A stretch of DNA of 64,000 bases from Bacteroidota bacterium (lineage in GTDB: Bacteria; Bacteroidota; Bacteroidia; Palsa-965), in contig JADBYT010000007.1 in assembly GCA_020402865.1 (NCBI GenBank), positions 1-64,000 of the forward strand, given 5' to 3'. Positions 29,425 to 37,250 of this stretch are shown here, in pieces. Made by a program: the position numbers and the translations under genes. The notes under the pieces were generated by a model that ran no database searches, was not told the origin of the DNA, and saw nothing but the letters and a program-made list of their open reading frames with translations. Position 1 is the stretch's first letter, and every line of letters starts with the position of its first letter.

Positions 29425-30396
29425 TTATCGGGGAATAACAGCAGCTTGCCTGCGTGCATCGGCCAGAATTACTTCGTCGAGTTCGAGAAGCGCGGCTATG
29501 GCCAGCTGCGAATAATTCTGCGACGCATTTCCAAAACTTCCCGCCTTTGTTTTCCACATGGTCATAATCAGCTCCATATTTCCTTCGCAGGGATTGATTG
29601 CCGAGAGCACTTTGTCAACGTTTCCGGCACCGGCATGATATACATGCAACACCAGCAATTTATACCAGAGCTCTTCGCCACAATAGCTGATGCCTCGTTT
29701 TTCGAGCATGGCATTGGTGTATGGAATACACACTGTGCGGATAAGCTTAGCTGCGGCCCAGGCCGATTTATCGAAATCCTTACGCTCATCGACATACTTA
29801 TTTACTTTCAGCCCCATTTTTACAGCCACACCCTTCATGAGCTGAAAAGCACCGAATGCGCCCACATTTGACTTTTGCAGTTTGCCTGGGCTTTCGATAA
29901 GCAGAATGGCTTTCGCGTAGAAAGGATCAACCTCCTGCGCCAGAAAAATGGGGATGGCCCTGTCAATTTGCGGCACTACGCCGGCAGCATCGTAAAAATC
30001 GCCTTTACCCCGTGTAAAGAGGAGTTGTGCTGAATCAGGCAAATTGTTGCTTTGGCGGATACTGTCGCGGAATTTCAGCTGGCCTTCATCGCCCAGTTTA
30101 TTCCAGTATTCGGCTGAACAGGCAAAATAAATATCACGCGTTACGGCATAACTGAGCACACCGCTGTCTGGCGAAAGACGCATTACTTTCCGCCAGAAAT
30201 GCACACGTGCAAGTGTATCCAGCCCCATGCTGCGTATATCGGCAGTTTGAATATATTGCCGCCATGTGGTATCACGCAACCCGGGAATTGCAGTTACAAT
30301 ATCTGCCGTGTTGGGGCGGCTTTGCTGTGCTGCTAACCCTGTGCTAATGGCTCCCAGCAAAAGCGCAAGTACACCTGTTTTCAGTATAAAATTCAT
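29425..30396 (-). CDS. Lytic murein transglycosylase (SLT domain), exported
   Basis: 323 residues. Signal peptide MNFILKTGVLALLLGAISTGLAA. The SLT core runs about 175-290: AILLIESPGKLQKSNVGAFGAFQLMKGVAVKMGL has the catalytic Glu in ESPGK and the GAFGAFQLM motif; LHVYHAGAGNVDKVLSAI is the end of the fold. SLT enzymes cut the glycan strands of peptidoglycan in the periplasm. The start is unusual for this organism: a strong Shine-Dalgarno (GGAGGAGGA at 30403-30411) sits 6 bases before the ATG. It is single-gene, between terminators. Confidence 0.85.
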   Translation of the reverse strand: MNFILKTGVLALLLGAISTGLAAQQSRPNTADIVTAIPGLRDTTWRQYIQTADIRSMGLDTLARVHFWRKVMRLSPDSGVLSYAVTRDIYFACSAEYWNKLGDEGQLKFRDSIRQSNNLPDSAQLLFTRGKGDFYDAAGVVPQIDRAIPIFLAQEVDPFYAKAILLIESPGKLQKSNVGAFGAFQLMKGVAVKMGLKVNKYVDERKDFDKSAWAAAKLIRTVCIPYTNAMLEKRGISYCGEELWYKLLVLHVYHAGAGNVDKVLSAINPCEGNMELIMTMWKTKAGSFGNASQNYSQLAIAALLELDEVILADARRQAAVIPR

Positions 30397-30402
30397 TATT
30401 TG

Positions 30403-30411
30403 TCCTCCTCC
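30403..30411 (-). promoter_or_regulatory. Strong Shine-Dalgarno site before the transglycosylase gene
   Basis: On the minus strand GGAGGAGGA is followed by CAAATA and the ATG at 30396. Other genes here lack such a site, as is usual in Bacteroidota, so it supports this start and is notable. Confidence 0.75.
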
Positions 30412-30585
30412 GTGTTTCTCAAAGAAACGTATTCAGTTCCGTATTATCGTATAGCAGGTGCCGGTTTTTTCAACGTTAAAAAGTTTATAAGGTTATTGAA
30501 ATTCGGCATTTGCCTGCAATATTGTATCGTATTGACAAATAAGGCACCAAAACCAGCCTCTGCGGTAAGTAGTTTGCAATTATTC

Positions 30586-30614
30586 ACAAAAAAAGCACCG
30601 GAAATCCGGTGCTT
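30586..30614 (-). terminator. Terminator of the zinc-ribbon gene
   Basis: AAGCACCGG (30593-30601) pairs perfectly with CCGGTGCTT (30606-30614) around a 4-base loop, and the minus-strand product ends in TTTTTTTG. It lies about 60 bases past the stop at 30675. Confidence 0.75.
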
Positions 30615-30674
30615 CAGTCAGCTCAACCGCAGGGATAATTGGTTGACTAACCGGGGAATGCCTGATTTTTTTGG

Positions 30675-31043
30675 TTATTCGGCAGGCTGGTTTCCACGCT
30701 TGCGATACACCAGTGTGAGCAAGTCGTTTCCTATTTCTATATAGCCATAATCGTAGCAGAAATAATAGACACCTCCTTTACGGGTGGTATAGATATGTGT
30801 GAAATATTGAAAACTAAACCCCAGTTCATTGAGCCTTTCTTTTGATACAATGGCCTTTTCATCGGGAATAAGATCTTCCAGAATTCGTCGGTTACGGCGC
30901 AGTATATTGTTGATGTTGCGCATGAGATTGTTTACATCACTATTGCGCTTGTTGTTGTAATTATTCCGGCACTGATCTGAGCAGAATTTTTTATCTGCCC
31001 TACCAATCATTTGTTCTCCGCAATCGAGACAGGTTTTTTGCAT
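30675..31043 (-). CDS. Small zinc-ribbon protein
   Basis: 122 residues from the ATG at 31043 (MQKTCLDCGEQM); the open frame reaches a TTG 12 bases further upstream, which is less likely. KTCLDCGEQMIGRADKKFCSDQCRNNYNNKRN holds two CxxC-type pairs (CLDC and CSDQC) of a zinc ribbon. The C-terminal half has a beta-rich region (FSFQYFTHIYTTRKGGVYYFCYDYGYIEI) with no known function. Proteins of this layout are common in Bacteroidota and mostly uncharacterised. It has its own terminator. Confidence 0.75.
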   Translation of the reverse strand: MQKTCLDCGEQMIGRADKKFCSDQCRNNYNNKRNSDVNNLMRNINNILRRNRRILEDLIPDEKAIVSKERLNELGFSFQYFTHIYTTRKGGVYYFCYDYGYIEIGNDLLTLVYRKRGNQPAE

Positions 31044-31208
31044 ATAGTACGGCAATTATTTTGCGATATTACTCATACTTTACTTGCAATGTTTCACTAT
31101 TTATTTATTACACCGGTTATTTTTTTCAACAGACGTTCAGCTTACTGATTGATAATTTATTAAACATTCTGATGATACAGGCATCCGTTAGGCCCTATTT
31201 CACAGCTA

Positions 31209-31276
31209 AATAATTAAAAAGCCCGGCACCATTGCTGGTGCCGGGCGAAACTAAAAACCATGGCGTAGTTTTTAGT
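31209..31276 (-). terminator. Terminators after rpsA
   Basis: GCCCGGCACCA (31221-31231) pairs with TGGTGCCGGGC (31236-31246) and the minus-strand product ends in TTTTTAATT. A second hairpin (ACTAAAAAC at 31250-31258 with GTTTTTAGT at 31268-31276) lies nearer the gene, whose stop is at 31323. The gap 31044-31208 shows no gene. Confidence 0.8.
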
Positions 31277-31322
31277 GAGCCGGTGTCATTCGAAGAAAAA
31301 TGAACCGGTAAACGTGAGGGTC

Positions 31323-33149
31323 TTATTGACCTTTTTCGTTCTTTTCGAGTTCTGACTTCAGGTTGGCCAGAGCGGAAACGTCGCCGAGGGTGGTTTTTTC
31401 GAGGTTGTCTTTCACCTTTTTAACCGCCTTCTTGGTTTCGTCGCTGGCGTTAGAAGCATCGGCATTTTTCTTACCACCACGGGCCGGACGCGCTTCTTTT
31501 TCTTCGATAGCGAGACCTTCTACGGTGTTGCGGTGAGAAACAATGATTTTCTTGGCTTCTTTGTTGAATTCGAGAACTTTGAAGTCAACCACTTCTTCAG
31601 CAGCAGCGTTTTTGCCATCGGCCTTAAGCAGGTGCTTGTTGGGGCAGAAAGCTTCTACGCCGTAGGGCAGCTGTACAACAGCTCCTTTGTCGTTTGCGCT
31701 GATAATGGTGCCTTGGTGTACTGAACCGATTGTGAATACGGTTTCGAATACATCCCAGGGGTTTTCTTCGAGTTGTTTGTGGCCGAGGCTCAGGCGGCGG
31801 TTTTCCACATCCACGTCAAGCACAACCACTTCGATGCTTTCACCAATTTTGGTGAACTCTGAAGGATGCTTGATTTTTTTCGACCAGCTGAGGTCAGAGA
31901 TGTGAATAAGGCCGTCGATACCTTCTTCGAGTTCCACAAAAATACCGAAGTTGGTAAAGTTGCGAACGCGGGCATTGTGACGTGAGCCTTTCGGGTATTT
32001 TGAAAGGATTTCCTGCCACGGATCAGGCGAGTTTTGCTTGATACCGAGTGACATTTTGCGCTCGTCGCGGTCAATTGAAAGCACGGTAGCTTCCACTTCT
32101 TCGCCGATTTTGAGGAAATCCTGGGCACTGCGCAGGTGCTGCGACCACGACATTTCTGACACGTGGATGAGGGCTTCTACGCCGGGCTGGATTTCTACAA
32201 ATGCACCGTAGTCGGCAATCACCACTACTTTGCCTTTTACTTTGTCGCCTACTTTCAGCTCTGCGCTGAGGGCTTCCCACGGGTGTGAGGTGAGCTGCTT
32301 CAGGCCGAGTGCAATGCGTTTCTTCTGATCGTCGAAATCGAGAATAACCACATTGATTTTCTGATCGAGCTTAACAATTTCTTCGGGGTGTGAAATACGG
32401 CCCCAGCTAAGGTCGGTGATGTGGATAAGGCCATCAACGCCGCCCAGGTCAACAAACACACCGTAAGAGGTAATGTTTTTAACGGTACCTTCAAGTACCT
32501 GACCTTTTTCGAGTTTGCTGATGATTTCGCGTTTCTGGGCTTCAAGTTCCTCTTCAATAAGGGCTTTGTGTGAAACCACAACGTTTTTGAATTCGTTGTT
32601 GATTTTCACTACCTTGAACTCCATGGTTTTGCCTACGTAAATATCGTAGTCACGGATCGGCTTCACATCAATTTGTGAACCCGGGAGGAACGCCTCAATG
32701 CCGAATACATCAACAATAAGACCTCCTTTGGTACGGCATTTTACATAACCCTTAATTACCTCGTCGGTAGAAAGGGCGCTGTTAATGCGTTCCCACGACT
32801 TCATGGCGCGGGCTTTCTTGTGCGAAAGAACGAGCTGTCCGTCTTTATTCTCCTGATTCTCAATGTACACCTCTACTTTGTCGCCCGACTTCAGATCAGG
32901 GTTGTAGCGGAATTCAGACAGCGGAATAACACCGTCGGATTTGAAGCCGATGTTTACAACGACTTCTTTTGAGTTTTTGTTTACAACCACCCCTTCAACA
33001 ACCTCGTGATCGTTGATTGATTTCAGGGTCTGACCATAAAGCGCATCGAGGTTAGCAAGCTCTTCTTTAGAATAAAGATCAGCTTTTTTACCCACTGCGT
33101 TCCAGTCAAACTCGGGCGGGGTAATTGTGTTGTTTGTTGTTTCGGCCAT
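31323..33149 (-). CDS. rpsA: 30S ribosomal protein S1
   Basis: 608 residues from the ATG at 33149 ([16 protein letters not shown]). Six S1 RNA-binding repeats are visible, for example [95 protein letters not shown], and [34 protein letters not shown]. The C-terminus is a charged, Lys/Glu-rich tail ([27 protein letters not shown]). S1 binds mRNA at the 30S subunit. Because mRNAs here mostly lack Shine-Dalgarno sites, S1 is likely especially important for initiation. In-frame sequence upstream to 33257 reads as non-conserved and is probably leader. Confidence 0.96.
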   Translation of the reverse strand: MAETTNNTITPPEFDWNAVGKKADLYSKEELANLDALYGQTLKSINDHEVVEGVVVNKNSKEVVVNIGFKSDGVIPLSEFRYNPDLKSGDKVEVYIENQENKDGQLVLSHKKARAMKSWERINSALSTDEVIKGYVKCRTKGGLIVDVFGIEAFLPGSQIDVKPIRDYDIYVGKTMEFKVVKINNEFKNVVVSHKALIEEELEAQKREIISKLEKGQVLEGTVKNITSYGVFVDLGGVDGLIHITDLSWGRISHPEEIVKLDQKINVVILDFDDQKKRIALGLKQLTSHPWEALSAELKVGDKVKGKVVVIADYGAFVEIQPGVEALIHVSEMSWSQHLRSAQDFLKIGEEVEATVLSIDRDERKMSLGIKQNSPDPWQEILSKYPKGSRHNARVRNFTNFGIFVELEEGIDGLIHISDLSWSKKIKHPSEFTKIGESIEVVVLDVDVENRRLSLGHKQLEENPWDVFETVFTIGSVHQGTIISANDKGAVVQLPYGVEAFCPNKHLLKADGKNAAAEEVVDFKVLEFNKEAKKIIVSHRNTVEGLAIEEKEARPARGGKKNADASNASDETKKAVKKVKDNLEKTTLGDVSALANLKSELEKNEKGQ

Positions 33150-33254
33150 TTGCCGTTTTGGTTTTAGGTGCTTTACAGCACTGGCACAACAACCGGCATT
33201 GTTGTACGAGTGAGACAAAAGATACTGCCGGGTATCTGTTTTTAAAACGGGCAT

Positions 33255-33262
33255 CAAAGGTA
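33255..33262 (-). promoter_or_regulatory. Candidate -7 box for rpsA
   Basis: The minus strand reads TACCTTTG, an exact TAnnTTTG match, about 106 bases before the rpsA ATG. No TTTG or TTG lies at the 19-base spacing, so the promoter is only partly supported. It would give a leader of about 100 bases. Confidence 0.35.
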
Positions 33263-33528
33263 AGTAATTATAGCCGGATTTGTGCTACTTCCGCTCATAT
33301 TTTGGCAGACAAACCCTGAGGTGATGAAGAGATAATAAACACGCGCGGGCAGATTCCAGAATATGGCGGAAATAACTGAAAACCAGAAAACTAAAAAGCG
33401 GTAAGATCGTTAGCCGCTACCCGAAACTGCAAAACTGTTGAAAACTAATTTTCAGAAAAACTGGTTCATTTGAAATGCTACCTATATACTTGCGCCACAA
33501 AGTACATGAAAAGCCATGTTTTATTCTG

Positions 33529-33559
33529 TTTGTAAAACATGTTTTATTTGTTAACTTTG
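33529..33559 (+). promoter_or_regulatory. Strong Bacteroidota promoter for the T9SS protein
   Basis: TTTG (33529-33532), exactly 19 bases, then TAACTTTG (33552-33559), matching the TTTG-N19-TAnnTTTG consensus in full. The start codon at 33594 lies 34 bases beyond, so the leader is about 28-30 bases. Confidence 0.88.
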
Positions 33560-33593
33560 GAATATCATTTGAACCTAACCAAAAAACAGTCAC

Positions 33594-35552
33594 ATGAAAA
33601 AAGGATTACTCATTGCCATTGGCGTTGGTACAGGCCTTTCGCTTTCGGCGCAGCGTCCTGCCAATGTCGGAGGAGTTAAAAAGTGGGATCTTACCGGAAT
33701 TAACAGCGCAAAGATTGACGCTGAATCGGTAAATTTCTTTGCCCAGGCATCGGCCACTGCCCGTAACGGCAACCCGACCGTTCAGGCAAACGGAACCAAA
33801 TTCACCAGTTCACGTAACGCCTTCACCCTGCTGGTGTCTCAGTCAAACTGTATGACTGCTAACCAAGCACTTGGTGCCGCTATGTTCACCGCCCGTATCA
33901 GTGCCGACTGGAGCCCCCCGTCAGTAAACAGCGGTTTCATTGAGCACACCTGGACCACCAACAACGGTTCAAGCTGGGATTCAACCTACTTTGCAAACAA
34001 CGGTACCAACCTTTACCGCTACCCTTCAGGAGCTATTTTCAACCCGGCTTCTAACACCACATTATCTAACGCATTTGCCGTGGGTGTTGGTCCTTATACC
34101 GATGGTTCTGGCTGGATGGGCAACTACTACAGCAGCCAGAATATGGTAAACGCTCAAACCAACGTAAACACCGTGGATAACGGTACCAGCTACATTGGCT
34201 TTGCACGTATCGACGTTCAGTCAACCGATCAGCATGTATGGGTTACCGCCGGTCTTTATACCGACCCGAACGGTACCACCGCACTCGCTCAGGGCTTCCG
34301 TGGCGCTGCGATCATGAAAGGCACCCTTTCATCTAATGCTTTCGTATGGCAGACCGACTCGATCAAGCCGACCTTCCACCAGGACGGTACAGGTGCTAAC
34401 GATTGCTACACCATCACCCACCTTGCTTTCTCACAAGACGGCAACACCGGTTATGCAGTATTCTTCGGTGTAGATGCTTCTGCAACCACTTCACAAACAC
34501 GCACCTTCAGCCCGCTGGTTTGGAAAACAACCGACGCCGGTGCTACCTGGACCCGTTACCAGCAGAACTTTGACTTCACCACCATCTCTACAATCAGCAA
34601 CAACCTGATTCAGGCTTCTGATGGTAACCTCAAGCCCTGGTTCTCTCAGAACAACGGTTCTGACGTAACTGTGGACAACAACGGCCAGCTGCACATTTTC
34701 TGCGAAGTAGGCAGCGGTGCTTCTAACGACAACGATTCACTCGGCTTTACCTGGACACTGACCGGCGCTAACAATACCGCCCGTCACTTCATGTACGACG
34801 TACACACCACCACCAACGGCTGGAATGCATGGCTGATTGACACCCTGTTGAGCTCACCCAACGATCAGACCTCACAGTGGTCAGACGGTACCAGCACTTT
34901 TGCTACCGATGCCCGTGCTCAGATTTCACGTTCTAGCGACGGTACCAAACTGTTCTACATCTATTCTGACACCGATCCGAACATTGGCGCTGGCGACAAC
35001 AACTTCCCGAACCTCTTTGGCCGTGCAGTTGACCTGAGCATTGCTAACGTTAACGCTAACGCAACCGCTCGTCAGCAGTTCTCTACAGACGACAACCTGT
35101 TCTGGCAGTATGTGTCTAACATCACACTCGTTAACGGTACCACCTACACTGTTCCTGTATCCAACTCACTCGCACGCGACCTGAGCTTCAACATGCTCAC
35201 TCCGTTCGATCACTACTACATGAACAACGTACAGTTCACTGCTGCTCAGTTCAACACCACCGCTGACCTTTCAGCTGTAGGTATTGAGGAGTTTGCTTCT
35301 GTAGGTACACTCAACTTCTTCCCGAACCCGGCCAACGACCAGATCAATGTAGTGCTCGACCTGATCAACAGCGAGAACGTAAGCATTGAAATCGTAAACA
35401 GCCTTGGTCAGACCGTTCTCGTTGAGAACCGCGACCTCGCTGCCGGTAACTCAGTTGTTCGCATGAACACTGAAAACCTCACCGAAGGTGTTTACTTCCT
35501 CACTGTAACCGCTGGCAACGCCCGCGCAGTAGAGAAAGTAGTTATTCAGTAA
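33594..35552 (+). CDS. Large T9SS-exported protein with type A sorting domain, function unknown
   Basis: 652 residues. Signal peptide MKKGLLIAIGVGTGLSLSAQ. Two Asp-box-like segments (TTNNGSSW at about 121-128; KTTDAGATW at about 310-318) suggest a beta-propeller of BNR/sialidase-like fold, but no sialidase catalytic residues were recognised. The C-terminus (VGTLNFFPNPANDQINVVLD to EGVYFLTVTAGNARAVEKVVIQ) is a type A CTD. Codon use is markedly biased (GGT, AAC, ACC, CGT) compared with neighbours, and it has a consensus promoter and a long terminator, so it is probably very abundant and surface-exposed. Function unknown. Confidence 0.88.
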   Translation: MKKGLLIAIGVGTGLSLSAQRPANVGGVKKWDLTGINSAKIDAESVNFFAQASATARNGNPTVQANGTKFTSSRNAFTLLVSQSNCMTANQALGAAMFTARISADWSPPSVNSGFIEHTWTTNNGSSWDSTYFANNGTNLYRYPSGAIFNPASNTTLSNAFAVGVGPYTDGSGWMGNYYSSQNMVNAQTNVNTVDNGTSYIGFARIDVQSTDQHVWVTAGLYTDPNGTTALAQGFRGAAIMKGTLSSNAFVWQTDSIKPTFHQDGTGANDCYTITHLAFSQDGNTGYAVFFGVDASATTSQTRTFSPLVWKTTDAGATWTRYQQNFDFTTISTISNNLIQASDGNLKPWFSQNNGSDVTVDNNGQLHIFCEVGSGASNDNDSLGFTWTLTGANNTARHFMYDVHTTTNGWNAWLIDTLLSSPNDQTSQWSDGTSTFATDARAQISRSSDGTKLFYIYSDTDPNIGAGDNNFPNLFGRAVDLSIANVNANATARQQFSTDDNLFWQYVSNITLVNGTTYTVPVSNSLARDLSFNMLTPFDHYYMNNVQFTAAQFNTTADLSAVGIEEFASVGTLNFFPNPANDQINVVLDLINSENVSIEIVNSLGQTVLVENRDLAAGNSVVRMNTENLTEGVYFLTVTAGNARAVEKVVIQ

Positions 35553-35571
35553 TTGAATAATTGAAATTACG

Positions 35572-35609
35572 GAACGGCTGTTACACCTGTAACAGCCGTT
35601 CTTTTTTTA
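35572..35609 (+). terminator. Strong terminator of the T9SS protein gene
   Basis: GAACGGCTGTTACA pairs with TGTAACAGCCGTTC (14 bp, 2-base loop) and is followed by TTTTTTT. It separates the gene from the barrel-protein pair. Confidence 0.9.
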
Positions 35610-35644
35610 TGTCCGATATCATTGATTTATTTAATCCGCTTCAC

Positions 35645-35652
35645 TACTTTAG
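35645..35652 (+). promoter_or_regulatory. Candidate -7 box for the barrel-protein pair
   Basis: TACTTTAG (one mismatch from TAnnTTTG) lies 22 bases before the start at 35675, with ATTG 20 bases upstream. Weak but well placed. Confidence 0.35.
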
Positions 35653-35674
35653 GAAAAACATATTATTTCAATAA

Positions 35675-36346
35675 ATGAAAAAGTATATAACTCTCTTATT
35701 TGCGATTCTGACTGTATCATTAAGTGCTCAGTCTAATTCTGCGTTACGTTTTTCGCTTTACGCCGGAGCAGGTATTAATTCCTACGCAAAACCAGTTTAC
35801 GAACGCTTTGGCACTACACCCACCGGAAGTATCTGGGATGCAGGCCTGGCAATTCACCGGGTGATGAAAAAGGAAAACATGCACGTGAATAAGTTATATG
35901 CAGGTGTACGCTATGAGAACATGAATGAATACAGAATAGATCACAGCAGCCCCGGCGGTACGCTCTACAATCAGGAAACCGATCAGCGGGCACTGTATCT
36001 ACGTCTGGCCTTTATTCATGAACATTTTCTGGCAAAGCGATATTTCCTCCTGTTCAGATTCAACAGCAATTTTCTGGTTCAGCAAAGGCATACCGGTTAC
36101 AGTTATTCAAATATTCCAAGCCGGCCGGAAGAATACACTTATTTCATGAATGCAAATGACGAAAACCGTAAAGCATCTTATTTCACAGGTGGATTTGGCT
36201 TAGGAATTAATTTACCTTATGGCTTTCAGCTTGAGTCGCTTATTGAACCCGGTTCTTCGCCGCATGCGGATTATAAATTGTTTCTCGGCGGGTCACTTAA
36301 CCTGAGCTGGCGTATTGGTAAAGAGCAGCAAACAACCAAAGAATAA
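35675..36346 (+). CDS. Probable outer-membrane beta-barrel protein (paralogue 1)
   Basis: 223 residues. Signal peptide ITLLFAILTVSLSAQ. The mature protein alternates aromatic and small residues in strands, for example LRFSLYAGAGINSYA, LYAGVRYENM, RALYLRLAFIHEHF and GGFGLGINLPYGFQL, ending LFLGGSLNLSWRIGK. This is a small barrel pattern. The next gene has the same order of segments (YENM/YERM, QRALYLRL/QKALYVQL, RKASYFTGGFGLG/RRAVYAVANMGIG) and about the same length, so the two are diverged copies. Function unknown. Confidence 0.72.
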   Translation: MKKYITLLFAILTVSLSAQSNSALRFSLYAGAGINSYAKPVYERFGTTPTGSIWDAGLAIHRVMKKENMHVNKLYAGVRYENMNEYRIDHSSPGGTLYNQETDQRALYLRLAFIHEHFLAKRYFLLFRFNSNFLVQQRHTGYSYSNIPSRPEEYTYFMNANDENRKASYFTGGFGLGINLPYGFQLESLIEPGSSPHADYKLFLGGSLNLSWRIGKEQQTTKE

Positions 36347-36373
36347 ATAACGATCTGTGAGGAGAGATTTCGA

Positions 36374-37093
36374 ATGTATGTGTGTAAGCAAATTTTTTAT
36401 CGAACGCTCCTGTTCACAACGGTTATGGTTTTATATACCGCTGTGTCCTTAGCACAACCACTTGTGGTAAACGAGCGTCTAAAACGGATAAATGTACAGG
36501 CGGGAAATATCGCTTTATGGAATTCGTTCACCAACAGATTAGCCAATATGCCTTGGGGCTGGTTTTGCCATCTAAACACCAGTAAATACTGGCAGCAAGA
36601 CAACAGACGCGCCACACGTGCGGGTGTAGGATTAAGGTATGAACGTATGTTTGCCTTTACGCAATACAACTCGTTCACGCACATTTCCACAGAAGGATAC
36701 CGCGAAAAAAACCAGAAAGCCCTTTACGTACAGCTCGACCTGATGCGCGAAATCCCTTTCGGACAATCGCCGGTTTACAGTATTTGGGGTGCTTCGGTGA
36801 ATATTAAAGCCTGGGGTGTGCATACCGGAACTTACTATTCTACCAATCCGTTTGGAACCATAGTTGAACGATACATCAATCAGAAAGATCAAACACGCAG
36901 GGCTGTTTATGCTGTTGCAAACATGGGCATTGGTGCCAAAATAGGCAGCAGGGCCGGTATTGAACTATTGTTTCACGGCGGCTTTTCGCCCAACGAAAAC
37001 CACAAAGCTTCTATTGGCAGCAGTTTAGGCTTGTTTCTGAATCTGGGCAAGCCTGATACGAAGGAGAAAACACTCTTCTTTCAGGGAATATGA
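36374..37093 (+). CDS. Probable outer-membrane beta-barrel protein (paralogue 2)
   Basis: 239 residues, 27 bases after paralogue 1 and likely in the same transcript. Signal segment YRTLLFTTVMVLYTAVSLAQ. Strands such as RAGVGLRYERMFAFTQYNSF, KALYVQLDLMREIPF and GIGAKIGSRAGIELLFHGGFSP, ending LGLFLNLGKP, parallel those of paralogue 1. Function unknown; the pair probably arose by tandem duplication. Confidence 0.68.
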   Translation: MYVCKQIFYRTLLFTTVMVLYTAVSLAQPLVVNERLKRINVQAGNIALWNSFTNRLANMPWGWFCHLNTSKYWQQDNRRATRAGVGLRYERMFAFTQYNSFTHISTEGYREKNQKALYVQLDLMREIPFGQSPVYSIWGASVNIKAWGVHTGTYYSTNPFGTIVERYINQKDQTRRAVYAVANMGIGAKIGSRAGIELLFHGGFSPNENHKASIGSSLGLFLNLGKPDTKEKTLFFQGI

Positions 37094-37250
37094 TCTGCCG
37101 AAATGGCGTGTTTAACTGAGGTGTTGCGCAATAATGGCGCTGTTCAGCTTCTTTTTCTGCCCTATTTTCAGGTTTATGGCAATGGTATGTGCTTTGTGTA
37201 CTTGTTTGCATAAATCAATTATCCGTTTTGCCATTTATTGATCATAAATT

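Larger units (their letters stand above)
33150..33593. other. Divergent intergenic region between rpsA and the T9SS protein gene
   Basis: 444 bases. It contains the rpsA leader and candidate -7 box (left), and the full promoter TTTG, 19 bases, TAACTTTG for the rightward T9SS gene (33529-33559). No gene, RNA motif or repeat was recognised in the rest. Confidence 0.6.

Noticed and set aside
33594-35552. The T9SS protein as a sialidase
   Set aside because: Only Asp-box-like segments are seen; the Arg triad, Tyr and Glu of sialidases were not found.
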